Origin: Selaginella moellendorffii
Lineage: Eukaryota > Streptophyta > Lycopodiopsida > Selaginellales > Selaginellaceae
Reading direction: 5' to 3'
Assembly: GCF_000143415.4 (NCBI RefSeq)
Contig: NW_003314270.1
Span: forward strand, 1,605,048 to 1,669,047
Length of the DNA stretch: 64,000 nt
The notes beneath the pieces were generated by a model, which saw only the letters and a list, made by a program, of their open reading frames with translations, did no database searches and had not been told where the DNA came from. Position numbers and translations under genes: made by a program. This document shows positions 1 through 11,684 of this stretch, piece after piece; position 1 is the first letter of the stretch, and the number at the start of each line of letters is the position of its first letter.

Positions 1-689
1 ACCCCCATAGAGAGATCTTTGACTGTGGGAGTGAGATTTCATCTATACGAAGTTATGGCATGTAGCTATATCACCATGTGTCGAATAAAGTTGCATGTCT
101 CTTTAGTGCATAAAGTTAATGCCTTTCTCGCAATTTCTTACATTAGGATTGTAAATCCTTTTGTGATTTATCATTCCCAAGTTTAATCATCCAATTTGGT
201 GCCCAATCCTGTGAAATCCTGCTACTCTTCACTAGTTTTCATCTTTGTTTGAGTGTGATCATTGTTCTTGAGAGTTTTTTTCCATCTTGCACTTAATTTT
301 TGTAAATTTTTTGCATGAGAAGGATGACCTAACTTCTTAGGCCAGCATCAAGCCACTTTTTAGGCAATTCCATCCATCACAGCAGAAGTTCTTAGTAAAA
401 AGCATAACACTCATTTCTTTTGGAGATATCTCAACATTTTCACGTCTCTTGGAGTTTTATTTTTGGAGTTTGCAACATTCACGACCATTTATTTTGGTTG
501 TGAGCTTTGCTTAGGGCATTTGGGGGACAATTCAACTTGCTAGATTGGGTGCATCACTTTGTAACATTTATCATGTTTGGGCATTTGTAGTGATTTGAAC
601 ATTTATGCTACTAACAACATGTTCACAATCACCTGGAGGATTAATTTGGAAGGCCACTCTTAATGCATTCTCCATTTAGCTACCTTCTT

Positions 690-1130
690 AAGCATCCGAT
701 TGCAGTGGTTTCTCGCCAACTTACACCTAGAGTCGTGGAAGAGAAATTGCCACTAATGTTAGAATCTGCCATTACAGAATTTTTCCAGTACAAAGACCTC
801 CTCCTTGAGCATCAACAGCAAGATCTCTTGCAACAGCAATAGCACTAGACCGCCATCCTTGAGGAACTTAAGGTGTTGAGACTTCAGTAAATAGAAACAG
901 CATCAAGACAATCTTGTCATTGGTGTACCCATTGTAAGGCTAGTACACACTCGATAGAATAGTGTTTTCACCTCCATCCAAACCTTTGACCTCCCAAGAG
1001 CCAAGTGTCCAGGAGCATCCCCTTGCTGATAACTGTGCACTTTGGCCACCTCTAGATTAATATCAATAGCAGCTCCAACAACGCACAATTGCACTTGCCC
1101 CATCGACGAGCAAGGGAAAAGAACCAGCTG
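690..1130 (+). mobile_element. Degraded retrotransposon gag remnant with CCHC zinc knuckle
   Basis: A broken reading frame contains C-T-H-C, then KAST, H, four positions and C at 924-965. This is the CX2CX4HX4C zinc knuckle of retrotransposon nucleocapsid, followed by a CFHLHP motif common after plant gag knuckles. One of the spacer codons is a stop (960-962), so the copy is dead. Upstream (about 780-850) is a Q-rich stretch typical of plant gag. I could not find its LTRs or assign it firmly to Ty1 or Ty3. Confidence 0.5.
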
Positions 1131-2031
1131 TCTACATCAACACTATCAACAATGAGACACTTATAGTTGTGACTCGAGCTTAGAAGAAATGTTAACCAAC
1201 AGCCCCAAACATCAATGGAGAGCACGACTTAGTTGTTCAACAAGTACCAAGTCCAACCATTGCATGCAAGTTGCCCTTTAAGTTAATATTTGCTTGATCC
1301 CTTGTAAATGATGTTAGACCTTCTTAGTTCAACCACACATCTTTTCTAGGCTTGGCTAGTACATCTTCCAGGACTCCCCCCACATCTATAACTCTTCTGA
1401 CAGATGTTATGTAGCATCTATTGCACTCAATCACACTTTCACTTAGACAACTTTTGCAATCCGTCTCAAGATTTGGACAACAGCTAGAAACTCTTGCCCA
1501 TTCCAGCCAACCTCTTCGTCATGCCGGAGAGGAGATCCATATTATGGATATCACAACAATATAGGATCTAGGAGCTTTAATGGCATCAGTCACTTTGGGA
1601 AATACCATCACAACTCTTGGATTTAGAATTAGGGAGCAATATTATCTCCTTGGCATTGGCAAAGTCTACTGGGTTATAGATTTTGGATATTCCAAGGAAC
1701 TCCACATCTAGAATTGTTCCATTGTGGTGAAAGGTACTTTCGGCATATTCATCTCCTCCTCTCCTTGATCTCGCAGTTATGGGAACATCTCAATTGCTCC
1801 TTAGGGTCCTTGGGGAAGTATAGATATGTGCCAATTCCCTTGAATCACATTGCCACTTGATCATATGCAATGGGGTTTTGCCAATAACTTTAAAAAGACA
1901 AGCATGAAACCTGAATAGTTGGAGGTGGCCTTTTGCTTGATAGGTGGAGCAGCGGAAGGTTCCCTTGAGTACCACTGTAATTTATGGGCTTTGGCCATTG
2001 CTACGATTGGAAATCTCTGTGGTGGCTTTTG

Positions 2032-2277
2032 TCAACCACAAGGTGGAACAATTCCAATGCAAATTCCAATTCTAGTGCAGTGTCAGCCATAAGGTTGAGC
2101 AATTCAAAAGCAAAGCCTAGCATAGGGATGGCTATTTTATGTAGCATCAACTACAAGGTGGAGCAATTCCAATGCAAGTTTTAATTCTAGTGTAGTGTCA
2201 ACCACAAGGTTGAGTAATTTTGCAAATTCCAATTCCAATGTAGTGTTAACCACAGGGTTGAGCAATTCTAGTGCAAG
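2032..2277. repeat. Degenerate tandem repeat, unit about 50 bp, about five units
   Basis: The phrase AACCACAAGGTTGAGCAATT and its variants recurs at roughly 50-65 bp spacing, each followed by CCAATGCAAATTCCAATTCTAGTG or a variant. Units differ by substitutions and small indels, so the array is old. No gene overlaps it. Confidence 0.7.
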
Positions 2278-2691
2278 TACATAATGGCATCCCTTGCACT
2301 CCCCCTCCACAAAGTCCTATGTATAGGTAAGAGCATATGCACAACCCTGCATAGATGCACTATACTTATGTGCCCTTCATAAAAATTCTTCCCTTGTTTT
2401 AATGGGATGTGATTCCTCATTATATGGTTTTATTTTCCAGTTGGACACTAGCTGGTATACTCAATAGTTGAGCTAAACTTTTGGTCATTGATCACAATAG
2501 AGTCACAATATCCACTTCAACACATTGTTAACTTGCATCCTTCTATAGGGAGTGACCCATTAATCATGCCTAAAGAGATTGATCATTGAGCCTTCAAAGA
2601 AGCACATATTCTTGCTATGATCCACCACGAAAGATTATAGACACTATCAAATCTATCAAAATGGGGAAGTGGGTCATTTTTACCTTGCACC

Positions 2692-2817
2692 AATTATGTA
2701 AATCAAGATATGTCTCCATACCCCTCTTCTTATTTATGAACTTAGCCAATGGCACTAATTATGTGGATCAAGACATGTTTCCATGCCTCTCTTTTTATTT
2801 ATCAAGCTGGCCAATGG
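2692..2817. repeat. Direct tandem duplication of 61 bp
   Basis: Two copies, 2692-2752 and 2757-2817, start with AATTATGTRRATCAAGAYAT and end in CCAATGG. They are separated by four bases and differ at about ten positions. Confidence 0.75.
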
Positions 2818-5800
2818 AAATTCAAATAATATATTCTCATTGTAGGAAGATGAAAGTTCCTCACCTCTCATGTACTTGAATTACTTTAGTTTTAGCTGTA
2901 ATGATTAAGATTGCCAAAATGCCTTATCCACCATTTCAAAAACTAATCCAAAAAGAATACACCTCTTTGTTTGGGATATGTCCAAAAATTTATTTTCATT
3001 ACTAAAGAAAATAACAACTTCATCCTTCACTCCTTGTATAGTTTCTTGTTAAATTGATACTAGATTTTTTGACTTGATTACCTTTATTGTAACATACATT
3101 CTCCAGACTAATGATTCTGGCTTTAAGCTCTTTCCTATAACACTCAATTCAAGACTCTTAATCAAACTTTAAAGAGAATTCTCTCATATCTTCTCTTTGC
3201 TCGAGCACTTAGAAAAAATTTAGGGAGAAATTGATAAGAAAGAACAAAGATATTCTTCTAATAAGTACCAATTTAAACCCTAATTACTATACCTATTTTT
3301 ATATCCCATGAGGGGTGTTTATAAAGCAAAACTTTTTGATAATGCTTTATTCAATATTTTGGATTATGCTTATTGCATGTTGGTTATCACAAGAGTCTTG
3401 TCTTTGTCAATGAACAACATGTCCAAGGAAAACTCTTTGTTTTTATTCCTTCATTCTTTTTTAGATATAGATTTATGTTAATTTTTCTCTAGATCTAGGA
3501 TTATAGTTATTATATTCATTCTTCCTTTTTATTCTACATGACATTTTCTTTTTTTGCTATACTACACCATCATCAATCATAGAGTATATCATTTGAAGAA
3601 GCTTATATTACTTTATTAGATTGAGTTTATTGTTATGATCATATTGTCGTTGCGCCCATCTTTGGTATGGGGGATAGTCCAAAGTTGAGTTGAGCTCACA
3701 AGTTAAGCTCAATTCAGCATAAGTCAACTCAAGTCAACACTGTCAACTAGAAGTCTTATGAAGGAAATCTAAATTGAAGAAATGAAGGTTCTAGCGAACT
3801 TTAAAATATTGAAATATGTAAATATTTGAGTTAAAATGTTTTATAATATTGAGTCATTTAAAAAAGACAAAGTTCACGAGAACCTATGTTTTGTAAAGAT
3901 ATATTATTTTACTATGACTATTGTTACAATTGTCAAATTTTGATTTGACTACTTAATATTTTAACTACTTTTACAATCATTCCTTCATTCAAAAGAATTT
4001 TTTAGGGTTCTTGAGAAGATGGTAAGTAATAAAAATAAAAGATCTATGAGTAAAAGTTGTAATGCAAAGGAATATAAGAATATTAATTTCGTTTCACTAC
4101 CACAATCTCCATATTACACTTCTTGTCCTTATTACCCATCTGAGAATGTAGAGGCTATTATCATGATTGATAAAAATGCTCCTATTACTTTTGAAATAAC
4201 AATTCAGAATAAGAGAAATGAAGAAATGAATAACACAGCAGAAAGTACCAAAAAATGTACTCCATAAAACTTTTTATGATATTTGTAATTTATATATTAG
4301 TTTATATCAAGAACTCTGTTGTCTACCTATATCACAATCCTCCCATATAAAAAGATCAAGGTATATTTTTGTAGTGAATCCTCAATAAGAGTTTTTAGGA
4401 ATTGTTTGTGAATAATAATAAAAGAAATCATTTTTCAAAAGACTCAAAATTGATATCACATCAAAGAATCAACTCTATCTACATTTCCAATACTGAAAGG
4501 CAATTTCACATGAGAGAATGACATGACCCCCTAACATTTCATATCAATCTACACCTCCATCCCAAAATTTTACTTACATTCCACTTTCACCTCCACATAA
4601 CAATCCTCTTTCTATTGGGGGCTATAGTGAAACTAAACTAGAGTTCCCTATATATGAAATTCTGGATCTGCTACTAGAGAGGGATTACCTCTAGCATCTC
4701 AAAAATAATACCACATGTTTTTACAAGATTTTACTCATGACATAGCAAGACTACTTGAAAGCATATAATGCTATTATATTTGATGTTCAATATGCTACTT
4801 TTTTTTGGACAAGACAGATGGCTTTATAAGTTTAAAAACTAAAAAAATTTGGTTAAGTCAAGTTGCAAATTTTATTGCAAGTGTGAGAGGGATTTCAATG
4901 TAGAACTAGCTATAACAGTTTGCTATAGTGATTATAGAAAACCAAAGGGCTTTCAATATCATTGTATTTGCATTAGCACTATATTTCTTGCCCTAAAATA
5001 TGCTATTGAACACACAAATTAATTAGAAATTAATTTGAGACTTTTGATCCCCAAGAAGGCTTATACAAGTAGGATAAACTTGACATCACTAGAATTCTCC
5101 AAGTTTTAAGTAAATGGATGTGGATTGGTGATAGGCTAGAGTACAATAGAAATAAAGACAAGGATCAAGTGCTAAATCTCCCCTTTAACTACTCCTATAT
5201 GGTGGCAACTACTACTTCTTCTTAAGTCTTAATTGTTAAGATCATAACCTTGAGTGTTAAAGTCGTAATCTTAACTATCAAGCACATGCCGATGCGATAG
5301 AGTAGTAAGAGCCTCGAGACAAATCTCTGTTCAGTCATGAGAGAGTGAAGTACTATAGATTAACCATGCATTTGAGTTGACCTTGTTGGCATTGGATTTT
5401 CTACAAGTTCAACCTTGAACTTATTGAGTTGCTAGTGGAACTCCTTGTCATTGTTGTTCTCCTTGTTATGCTCACTTTCATTGCCGTCTTCCATTATTGC
5501 AAACTATTTTTCCTTAAGAGTGTGGATCTTACTGCAGAGCTCCATGTTTTCTTTAGCAAAATGGTCATTGATGCATTGTGTCTCTACACACACTATCCTC
5601 TAGAAGGACATACCTCGAATACTCCTTTTGAGTTGTTGGATGTCGCTCTAGATCTTGTTGAGCTTTGTGTCCAAGGATTAAAAGACAACAATGTTGATCA
5701 TGGCCTACACTCCATCGCATAGAAAAGTGCTCATTCGTTCATCATAGAATTGCCTTGCAAAATCTGCCAGGATTGGCATTTTTGGTGTTGGTTGGAAGTG

Positions 5801-6445
5801 TTGGACTTCATCAATAAATTGGACCAAGCTGAGCAGCTGGTGTGGCAGCTCTGGTTCATGTCATCACTCCTTCTCTAGCTCTCTATATTGTTCTTGGTCT
5901 AGACACTCCTTGCTGTAGTGCTTGCAATGCTGTGGCATGGTGCTGTCATCAACTACCATTTCTTTTCAGTGGGTGGGGATATTGGCCCTTCTTTCTTAGT
6001 ATGAACTGCTACAACATTGGTTGGGGTGGTTATAAAGTCAAGATTGATTTCTTGACTTTGTTTGTAACTCTTCTCCTCCAATTCTTCTTTGGAGATGATG
6101 CTTTTGATTTGGCTTGTGGTTGATTTTATCCTATTTTTTGGAAGCAAGACTGTTGTTATCTTGGTCCTTTTTGCCAGTGGAGTCATTGTTGGTGGTGAAA
6201 GCTCTTTCTTGTCTTCTTCTTTTTCCTCCTCTTCGTCGTCTTTGTCAGATTTGTGGAGTGGATCTTCTCTCCTCTTTTACTTGCATTCTTACTTCCTTCT
6301 TACTTACAGTGTTGTTGGAGATACTTTTATATTGAGTGGAAATGCCGAGTCAAGGACTGGCACAAATACGGTGATGTAGGGGAGTGTGAGAAATTAAATT
6401 TTTCTTATGGTATTTTAATGTTTTATATGTTTTAATGATTTAGAG

Positions 6446-6554
6446 AAATGCCATATGTTTCTTTTAATATTTTAATTTTAATTTAAAGAAAAATACCATA
6501 TGTTTCTTTTAATATTTTAATTTTAATTTAAAGAAAAATACCATATTTAAAGAA
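6446..6554. repeat. Tandem duplication, 45-bp AT-rich unit plus partial third
   Basis: Units at 6446-6490 and 6491-6535 are almost identical (one difference, GCC/ACC). A third truncated unit follows with its middle deleted. High identity implies recent slippage or unequal exchange. Confidence 0.8.
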
Positions 6555-7580
6555 AAAATTATTATGCCTATTAAACTTGTTGGTAAATAGAAATGGCTTT
6601 ATAATAAAAGTGAATTTTTAAAAATAAAGGACAAAAACATTGTTAACATTGTTTCTTAAGTTGATTTAACACGATACAGTTGGCAATAAGAATATTTAAT
6701 TGTATTTAGATTCTTAGTAAGCCCTTAGATATTTAGTTAATGAGCCATGTGGATAATCTCTTGTTTTTATTTTTCTATTATCGTTCTCTATATATGGTAC
6801 TAGTATTGCCCAAAAAATGATAATGAATACAAAAATCTGTAATTTATTTTGCAATTTTGATGTCTATACATATATAGTTAATTGCCATAACAGAAAACAT
6901 GAACCATCCTTTGTATTATAAGTCTTGGAAATCCTCATTTATCCCTCTCACTATGCTTTATGATATTAAGAACAGTAATAACTTGTGAATAAATTTAAAG
7001 CACTAAGAGTTTAAAAATACTATCTAAATATAATTAAAAAAATTTATATGTTGCATGTAGCAACACTTGGTTTGCTTAATAGTAGTGTTATTCCTACATA
7101 TTAATCCAATTGATCAAATGAAGTTTTTAATTATAAGCATGTTTATAATTATAAACACAAGATTAATCTTATTCCATATCAACCAGTAGATGGTAGAATA
7201 AAAAAGAATATACTAGAAAGGGTTTAAAATGTTTCTAAGTTATAAACATGTTTAGAAATTATAACTATAAGATTAATCTAAATGAATAACTACCTTTAAA
7301 TGGTAGAATATCCTAGAATATTCAAGCATATTCTAGATATATCCACTACCATTTCAGTCCCCATACAAGTTTCCTAGATAATATATATATTATATAGGTA
7401 ATATATAAATTATTGTACTATAGCATATAAATTGTCCATTCAAAGTCTATCTATTCTTATATTTATGTGAGCTTTAATTAGCTATGTCCTTGTAAAGAAC
7501 AAGTTAATTATTTTAGCAAAATATACAACCATTTAAAATCTAGAGATATATGAGAATCTTAAAAAGCCACACATAGTAAT

Positions 7581-7980
7581 TATGTGATTGATTATAAGAG
7601 GATTAATACTGTTGAGATGAATGGGGTTATGAGCAAGAGGTGCTAATCAATTGCCAAAGTTGTAATGCTAATAGCTTGTTTTCCCTCTCATTTTTATGCT
7701 CTTTTCTTTGCAAAAGAATTTCATTCTTTTGTGAAAAGTGAGAGAGAGTTAGGCTCAAAGAGGTTGATTCATATGTCAACAAAAGAATGAAAACAACCTC
7801 TTTAAGCTTAATTCTTTCTCACTTCTCACAAAAGAATAAAACTCTTTTGTAGGGAAGAGAGCATGGAGATGAGAGGGAGAATAAATTATTAACACTATAA
7901 CTTTTATAGTTGTAGGGCCTCTCTCTTATAACCTTATTCATCTCAGCAAATATTATTCCTTTCACAATCAATTACACATA
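7581..7980. repeat. Long inverted repeat (imperfect palindrome, fold-back element)
   Basis: The left arm 7581-7766 is the imperfect reverse complement of the right arm 7794-7980, with a loop of about 27 bases (7767-7793). Clear matched blocks are AAAGAGGTTG with CAACCTCTTT, the CTCTCAC/GTGAGAG region, GAGATGAAT with ATTCATCTC, and TATGTG-ATTGATT with its complement at the far ends. It has no coding content. It could be a fold-back MITE or an inverted duplication; the transcript would form a long hairpin. Confidence 0.75.
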
Positions 7981-8289
7981 TTTTAATATCCAAAACATTG
8001 ATTGATTGTGTCCTTATAAAGAACACGTTAAATCTTTGTTCATAGTGGATTTATCAAATAAATATATCCTACTATTTGCAAAATTAAAATAATATTAAAA
8101 AAATTAGCATATCACTAGAATCTAAAGAGCAATTACCATTGAAGAGAATAAAAATCATGACTATTGATCGTGGCTGTGGATTGTGATTGTTAATTTTTAG
8201 GGTTTTACAGCTAATAGAGTTAAGCTACTTTTATAATTGTCATAATCCATTAATCCAGTCAAAATCTATGCAAGGTTGAGAAAATGAAT

Positions 8290-8463
8290 TAACATTATGT
8301 TATCCATTTATATTTTAGTTTAAAAGGCTCAATAGAGGGTTGTAAGTTTATAAGGTTTAACTAGAAAATTATATATATACAACAATTAAAACACTTTATA
8401 TACATCTATGAGTGGGACTTTGGTTTGGATTCAATCTTTACTATTTTCTTCTATATATAAACT
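8290..8463 (+). mobile_element. Remnant of the 3' end of a G1-type Ty3 element
   Basis: The sequence AAAGGCTCAATAGA, then TTTATAAGGTT and CAACAATTAAAACACTTTATA parallels the 3' untranslated end of the large G1 element (49990-50130). The following CTATATATAAAC parallels the G1 LTR promoter region (50355-50365). It is badly diverged and abuts the gene island. Confidence 0.5.
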
Positions 8464-8485
8464 AGATACACACATGGAAGCTTTT

Positions 8486-8586
8486 CGAAGGCTTTGAAAA
8501 TTGTGACCATTGGACATACAGAAGGACACCCAGACCCGAAGGCTTTGAAAATTGTGACCATGGACATGCAGAAGGACACACAGACC
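8486..8586. repeat. Tandem duplication, about 51 bp
   Basis: Units 8486-8536 and 8537-8586 both begin CGAAGGCTTTGAAAATTGTG and end CAGACC. They are nearly identical. The repeat lies just 3' of the glycosyltransferase gene and may sit in its 3' flank. Confidence 0.85.
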
Positions 8587-8773
8587 GCCTGTGACGATTA
8601 ATCATTTGGATGTCGAATTTTAATATTTCCCCTTCCAAATGCATTTTTTCTTTTAAGAACCAACTCGACTTTACAAGAATAAAGAATCGATTTTGATACA
8701 ATAGCGGTGACTGCGGCGAACTAAGACTGCGTACACAGCAAAAAAGACAAAATCCAGAGATACGAAATCCGCT

Positions 8774-10176
8774 TCACCAGAACCACTCGCGCTTGGAATT
8801 CACGGCCTTGACGCTGCTGGGAACGAGCGGCATGCCTTCAAACAGAGTCACGAAATGGTTTAAACATCTGGATCTCCGGTGGCTGTGACCGGTCAAGCTG
8901 CTGATTCCAGAAGAGCCAATTTCTACAACGCGGCCTGGAACAAGCAATCACACTACGTGTTAGACATCGTCACAGGCCAACAAAGACGGACAAACAAGTT
9001 AGAATCCGTCACAGGTGTTCAGTGCGTTTTTTACGCACCTTTAACCCAGATTGGTGGAGCCTTCGTGACGTTTGCTACCAGGAAGGACATGGCGATGTCC
9101 TCGCAGTTCCTGTGAGTCGAAAGTCACGAAAGGCGTCAAAACAAAGCTAGACAATTGGCCCGCAAGAGGCCGAGAGACGTGACGAACAAACCTCTCGTTG
9201 GCAACGTAGCTCCGGATGCTCTGAGGCATCTGGTAAGTGTAGAGCTCCAAATACTTGCTGTGGAAAAACGCGATCTTGGAGAGGACCATGCTGTATGATC
9301 CCGTCCACCATACAGACCACCACCCTCCGTATCTATACGTCGGAGTTTGGCCCTGGAAATCGGCAATGCAAAACCACTGTAAGAAAATACCAAAAGAAGC
9401 AAAGCCTACTGTTCTAAGTTTGCAAAAGAACTGGAAACTAGCCTAAGCCTATTGTTCGTTCTATGTTTCCAAAAGAACTGGGGAAAGAAGGGAATTTTTC
9501 CAAGTACCTTAGATTGGAGCCAGTGCATTCGAGGAACAAAGCCGACCATGGAGTCTCGAGCGCTCAGCCAAACGTTGAAAGCAAACTCCATGGTGTCGCA
9601 AGAGACGAGGACGTCGTCGTCCACGGAGAAGACGGCGTCGGTGTTGAGGCCTGTGATGGGCTTAAACCTGTTGTTGAGATTGTCCTCGAGGTTGACATCA
9701 AAGTGGAGCTCGGGAGCTCTGGATCCGCGCCGCTGCCTCCTGGCGATGGTTTCCAGCAGCGACAAATGCAGCTCGTCGCTGGGCGGCTCCGGCTCGCTCC
9801 ACACGACGCGGAACGCGTCCACCCCCTTGCACGACGCGTAGTGCGCCACGGATTTCTTGAGAAGATCCTCCCTCTTCCAGGTGTTGACGAGCACCGTGTA
9901 GCGCTGCCTGGATATCCAATCCCGAAAGTTTCGCATCAAACACTTGGATCCCACTGCCAAGAGAGATTTTTTGTGCTCTTACCTGAGATCTTGATCATCG
10001 CGCTGCGGCTCCTCCAATCTGTGCTTCCAGCCCACCAGAGTGGACGCGCGCCTCGCCAGCAGCGCCGTGGACAGGAGAATCACCACGAAGACGAGCAGCT
10101 TGATGTGATAGGACGAGTGATTGGAGAAGAGAATCCGCAATCTCTGGACCAGCAATCGGTCCCTCTGTCCCTTCAT
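8774..10176 (-). CDS. GT64-family glycosyltransferase (exostosin-like), type II membrane protein
   Basis: Five exons on the minus strand: 10176-9983, 9907-9508, 9352-9192, 9109-9039, 8934-8774; all introns obey GT-AG and join in frame. The product, about 328 residues, has a short basic N-terminus, one membrane anchor (KLLVFVVILLSTALL, about residues 24-40) and a lumenal GT64 domain. It begins RYTVLVNTWKR and carries the metal-binding SVDDDV, RYGGWWSVWWTGSYSMVL and NCEDIAMSFLVA, ending EIGSSGISSL. These are hallmarks of plant GT64 enzymes, Golgi transferases related to animal exostosins. The length is close to the short Arabidopsis member At1g80290 rather than the larger sphingolipid glycosyltransferases. 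Substrate is not deducible. An in-frame ATG at 10218 would add 14 residues; I prefer 10176 because the protein then starts with a basic cytosolic tail. No lesion is seen. Confidence 0.88.
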
Positions 10177-11684
10177 TCTTGGGCCTGGATTGCCGGGCTT
10201 GATGTCGAGTACAACCATCCCACAAGAAGAGGCCGCGCAAAAATAAACCCTCTACCTCACTCCAGTATTTCCGTCCAAGAACGCTCCAATCCAGGTCAAG
10301 AACCGCGGAGCTCGCAATGCAAACCCTAGATCAATCCGGCAGCGCTCGCTGCCAAGCTCTCCCTCGCAGGCCAACGGCAGAATCCATGCCCTGCCCTTTC
10401 AAGATTACCCCCTACCTATCTAACAGAATATTCCATTCCCTACACTTGGCCGCGTGGTTTGACAAGGTTTTGCCCAGGACGATTTCTAGGGTTTATGGCG
10501 CATCGCCCTCCTCGGGCGCGCGATGTCGACAAGATCCAGCAGCGTTTTCTCGGCAGCACGCTAACGCGCTGGATGATGCCACCCATGAAGTGGATTTCCG
10601 GCCAGTTCAGAAGCCGACTGGTAAGATTTCTTTGAGATTCACGTCATTGTCTTACTGCAGTTATGCATTGCCGTGTCTTCTAGAGGAGGCTGGGCGAGTC
10701 TTACACTCTTTTCCCTCAGCTCTGCCAAGTGGTGCTCGCCCAAGTTCGTCGTTCACTATTCTTGACTGCGTGTACTTCTTCTCGTAGACTTTCTACGTTC
10801 TCGAGCCATGTGTTGGCCCGCGGTATGGAATGCCGGCTCGTTTGGAGAGATTCTAAGCTCGCGGAACAGATCTCTATCGCTTGAGCTGAATTGCGGTTCA
10901 CGACTGTGATGCACGGGCGGCGAACAAACCTTTTCTCGAGATGGAATTCTCTACAATAGGTGGGGACGTTTTTTTTTTTGGCTTGAGTCTTTGTTTCACT
11001 GGTAATTCAGGATGCCACCGTTCGCCCTTTGGAAAGACACAGACTGTAGCCGATAGCGATTCCAAAGGTATCACTTGTAGCTGTACGTGCTCTAACTCCA
11101 CTTGAGGGATGGTCTTGCTCTGATGGAGGTTGATGCTCTTGCAATCGTTTCCTCGCACAGCTGACACTGGTTTAAGCAGGTAGTCCTCGAGCTAAAGGCA
11201 GATGGTACTGCTGGTATTCGTGATGATCCATCTGTGAACCATGCCCAAACAAGTTCTTGATCGTGTTCTCTTATACGGTTAGCATCTTGTTCTTCCTCCT
11301 TCCCCAGGTAAGCTTTCATTTTCATCAACTCCTATGTGGTTTTCTTTCCTTTTTTTTTTCAGAATCCTGGGTCATTACTGCGCTTCGTGTTTGCAACTGA
11401 TGCCTTTAAAATGGTGACTGCTCCAAAGGAGAGCTACCGCGAGTCGATATCAGGTAGCTGTACTACATTTTGGCAACCGTGGAGACGAGTGAGCTTGACA
11501 CGAATGACAGTTAACTTGATTTGCTTCTTTGGTAATGGAAGTGATGTTATCGATTTTATTTGCCTCAAGCTCAAGCTTCTAAACATCAGCGATTTGTTTA
11601 TATTTCGTTGGGAAGTATATCTCCACCCCACTACAAAAAAGAGGTGGCCATACAAAAGAAGAAATCGTGGCACGACATTCGCTC
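10177..11684. other. Spacer between two minus-strand genes, with a possible plus-strand 5' exon
   Basis: Upstream of the glycosyltransferase lies GC-rich promoter-like DNA containing a telo-box-like AAACCCTAG (10319-10327). A plus-strand open stretch from 10317, ending at a good donor CTG|GTAAGA (10620), could be the first exon of an unidentified gene. It is basic and Ser/Arg-rich, like a mitochondrial or plastid transit peptide. An overlapping frame from about 10495 (MAHRPPRARDVDKIQQ...) also reaches the donor. I could not find convincing downstream exons. A short stretch at 11363-11450 follows a polypyrimidine-AG acceptor but encodes nothing recognisable. It may be a small gene, an untranslated leader or noncoding transcript. 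Confidence 0.3.

Larger units (their letters stand above)
1..8289. other. AT-rich, gene-poor left arm
   Basis: I see no convincing gene here. Reading frames are short, codon use is unlike the neighbouring gene island, and most of the sequence looks like decayed retroelement DNA with local tandem duplications. Recognisable pieces (a gag zinc knuckle, tandem repeats, a palindrome) are listed separately. The stretches 2900-6400 and 6550-7570 hold nothing else I can name. Small frames at 4019-4267 and 5429-6380 have no recognisable domain. Confidence 0.6.

Noticed and set aside
9908-9982. A 29-base first intron in the GT64 gene (acceptor TTGGCAG at about 9954)
   Set aside because: It is too short and breaks the frame. 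Using the acceptor ATATCCAG at 9908 gives a 75-base intron and joins the membrane anchor in frame to RYTVLV.
9463-10329. 288-codon plus-strand frame
   Set aside because: It is the antisense shadow of the GT64 glycosyltransferase exons, which carry clear family motifs.
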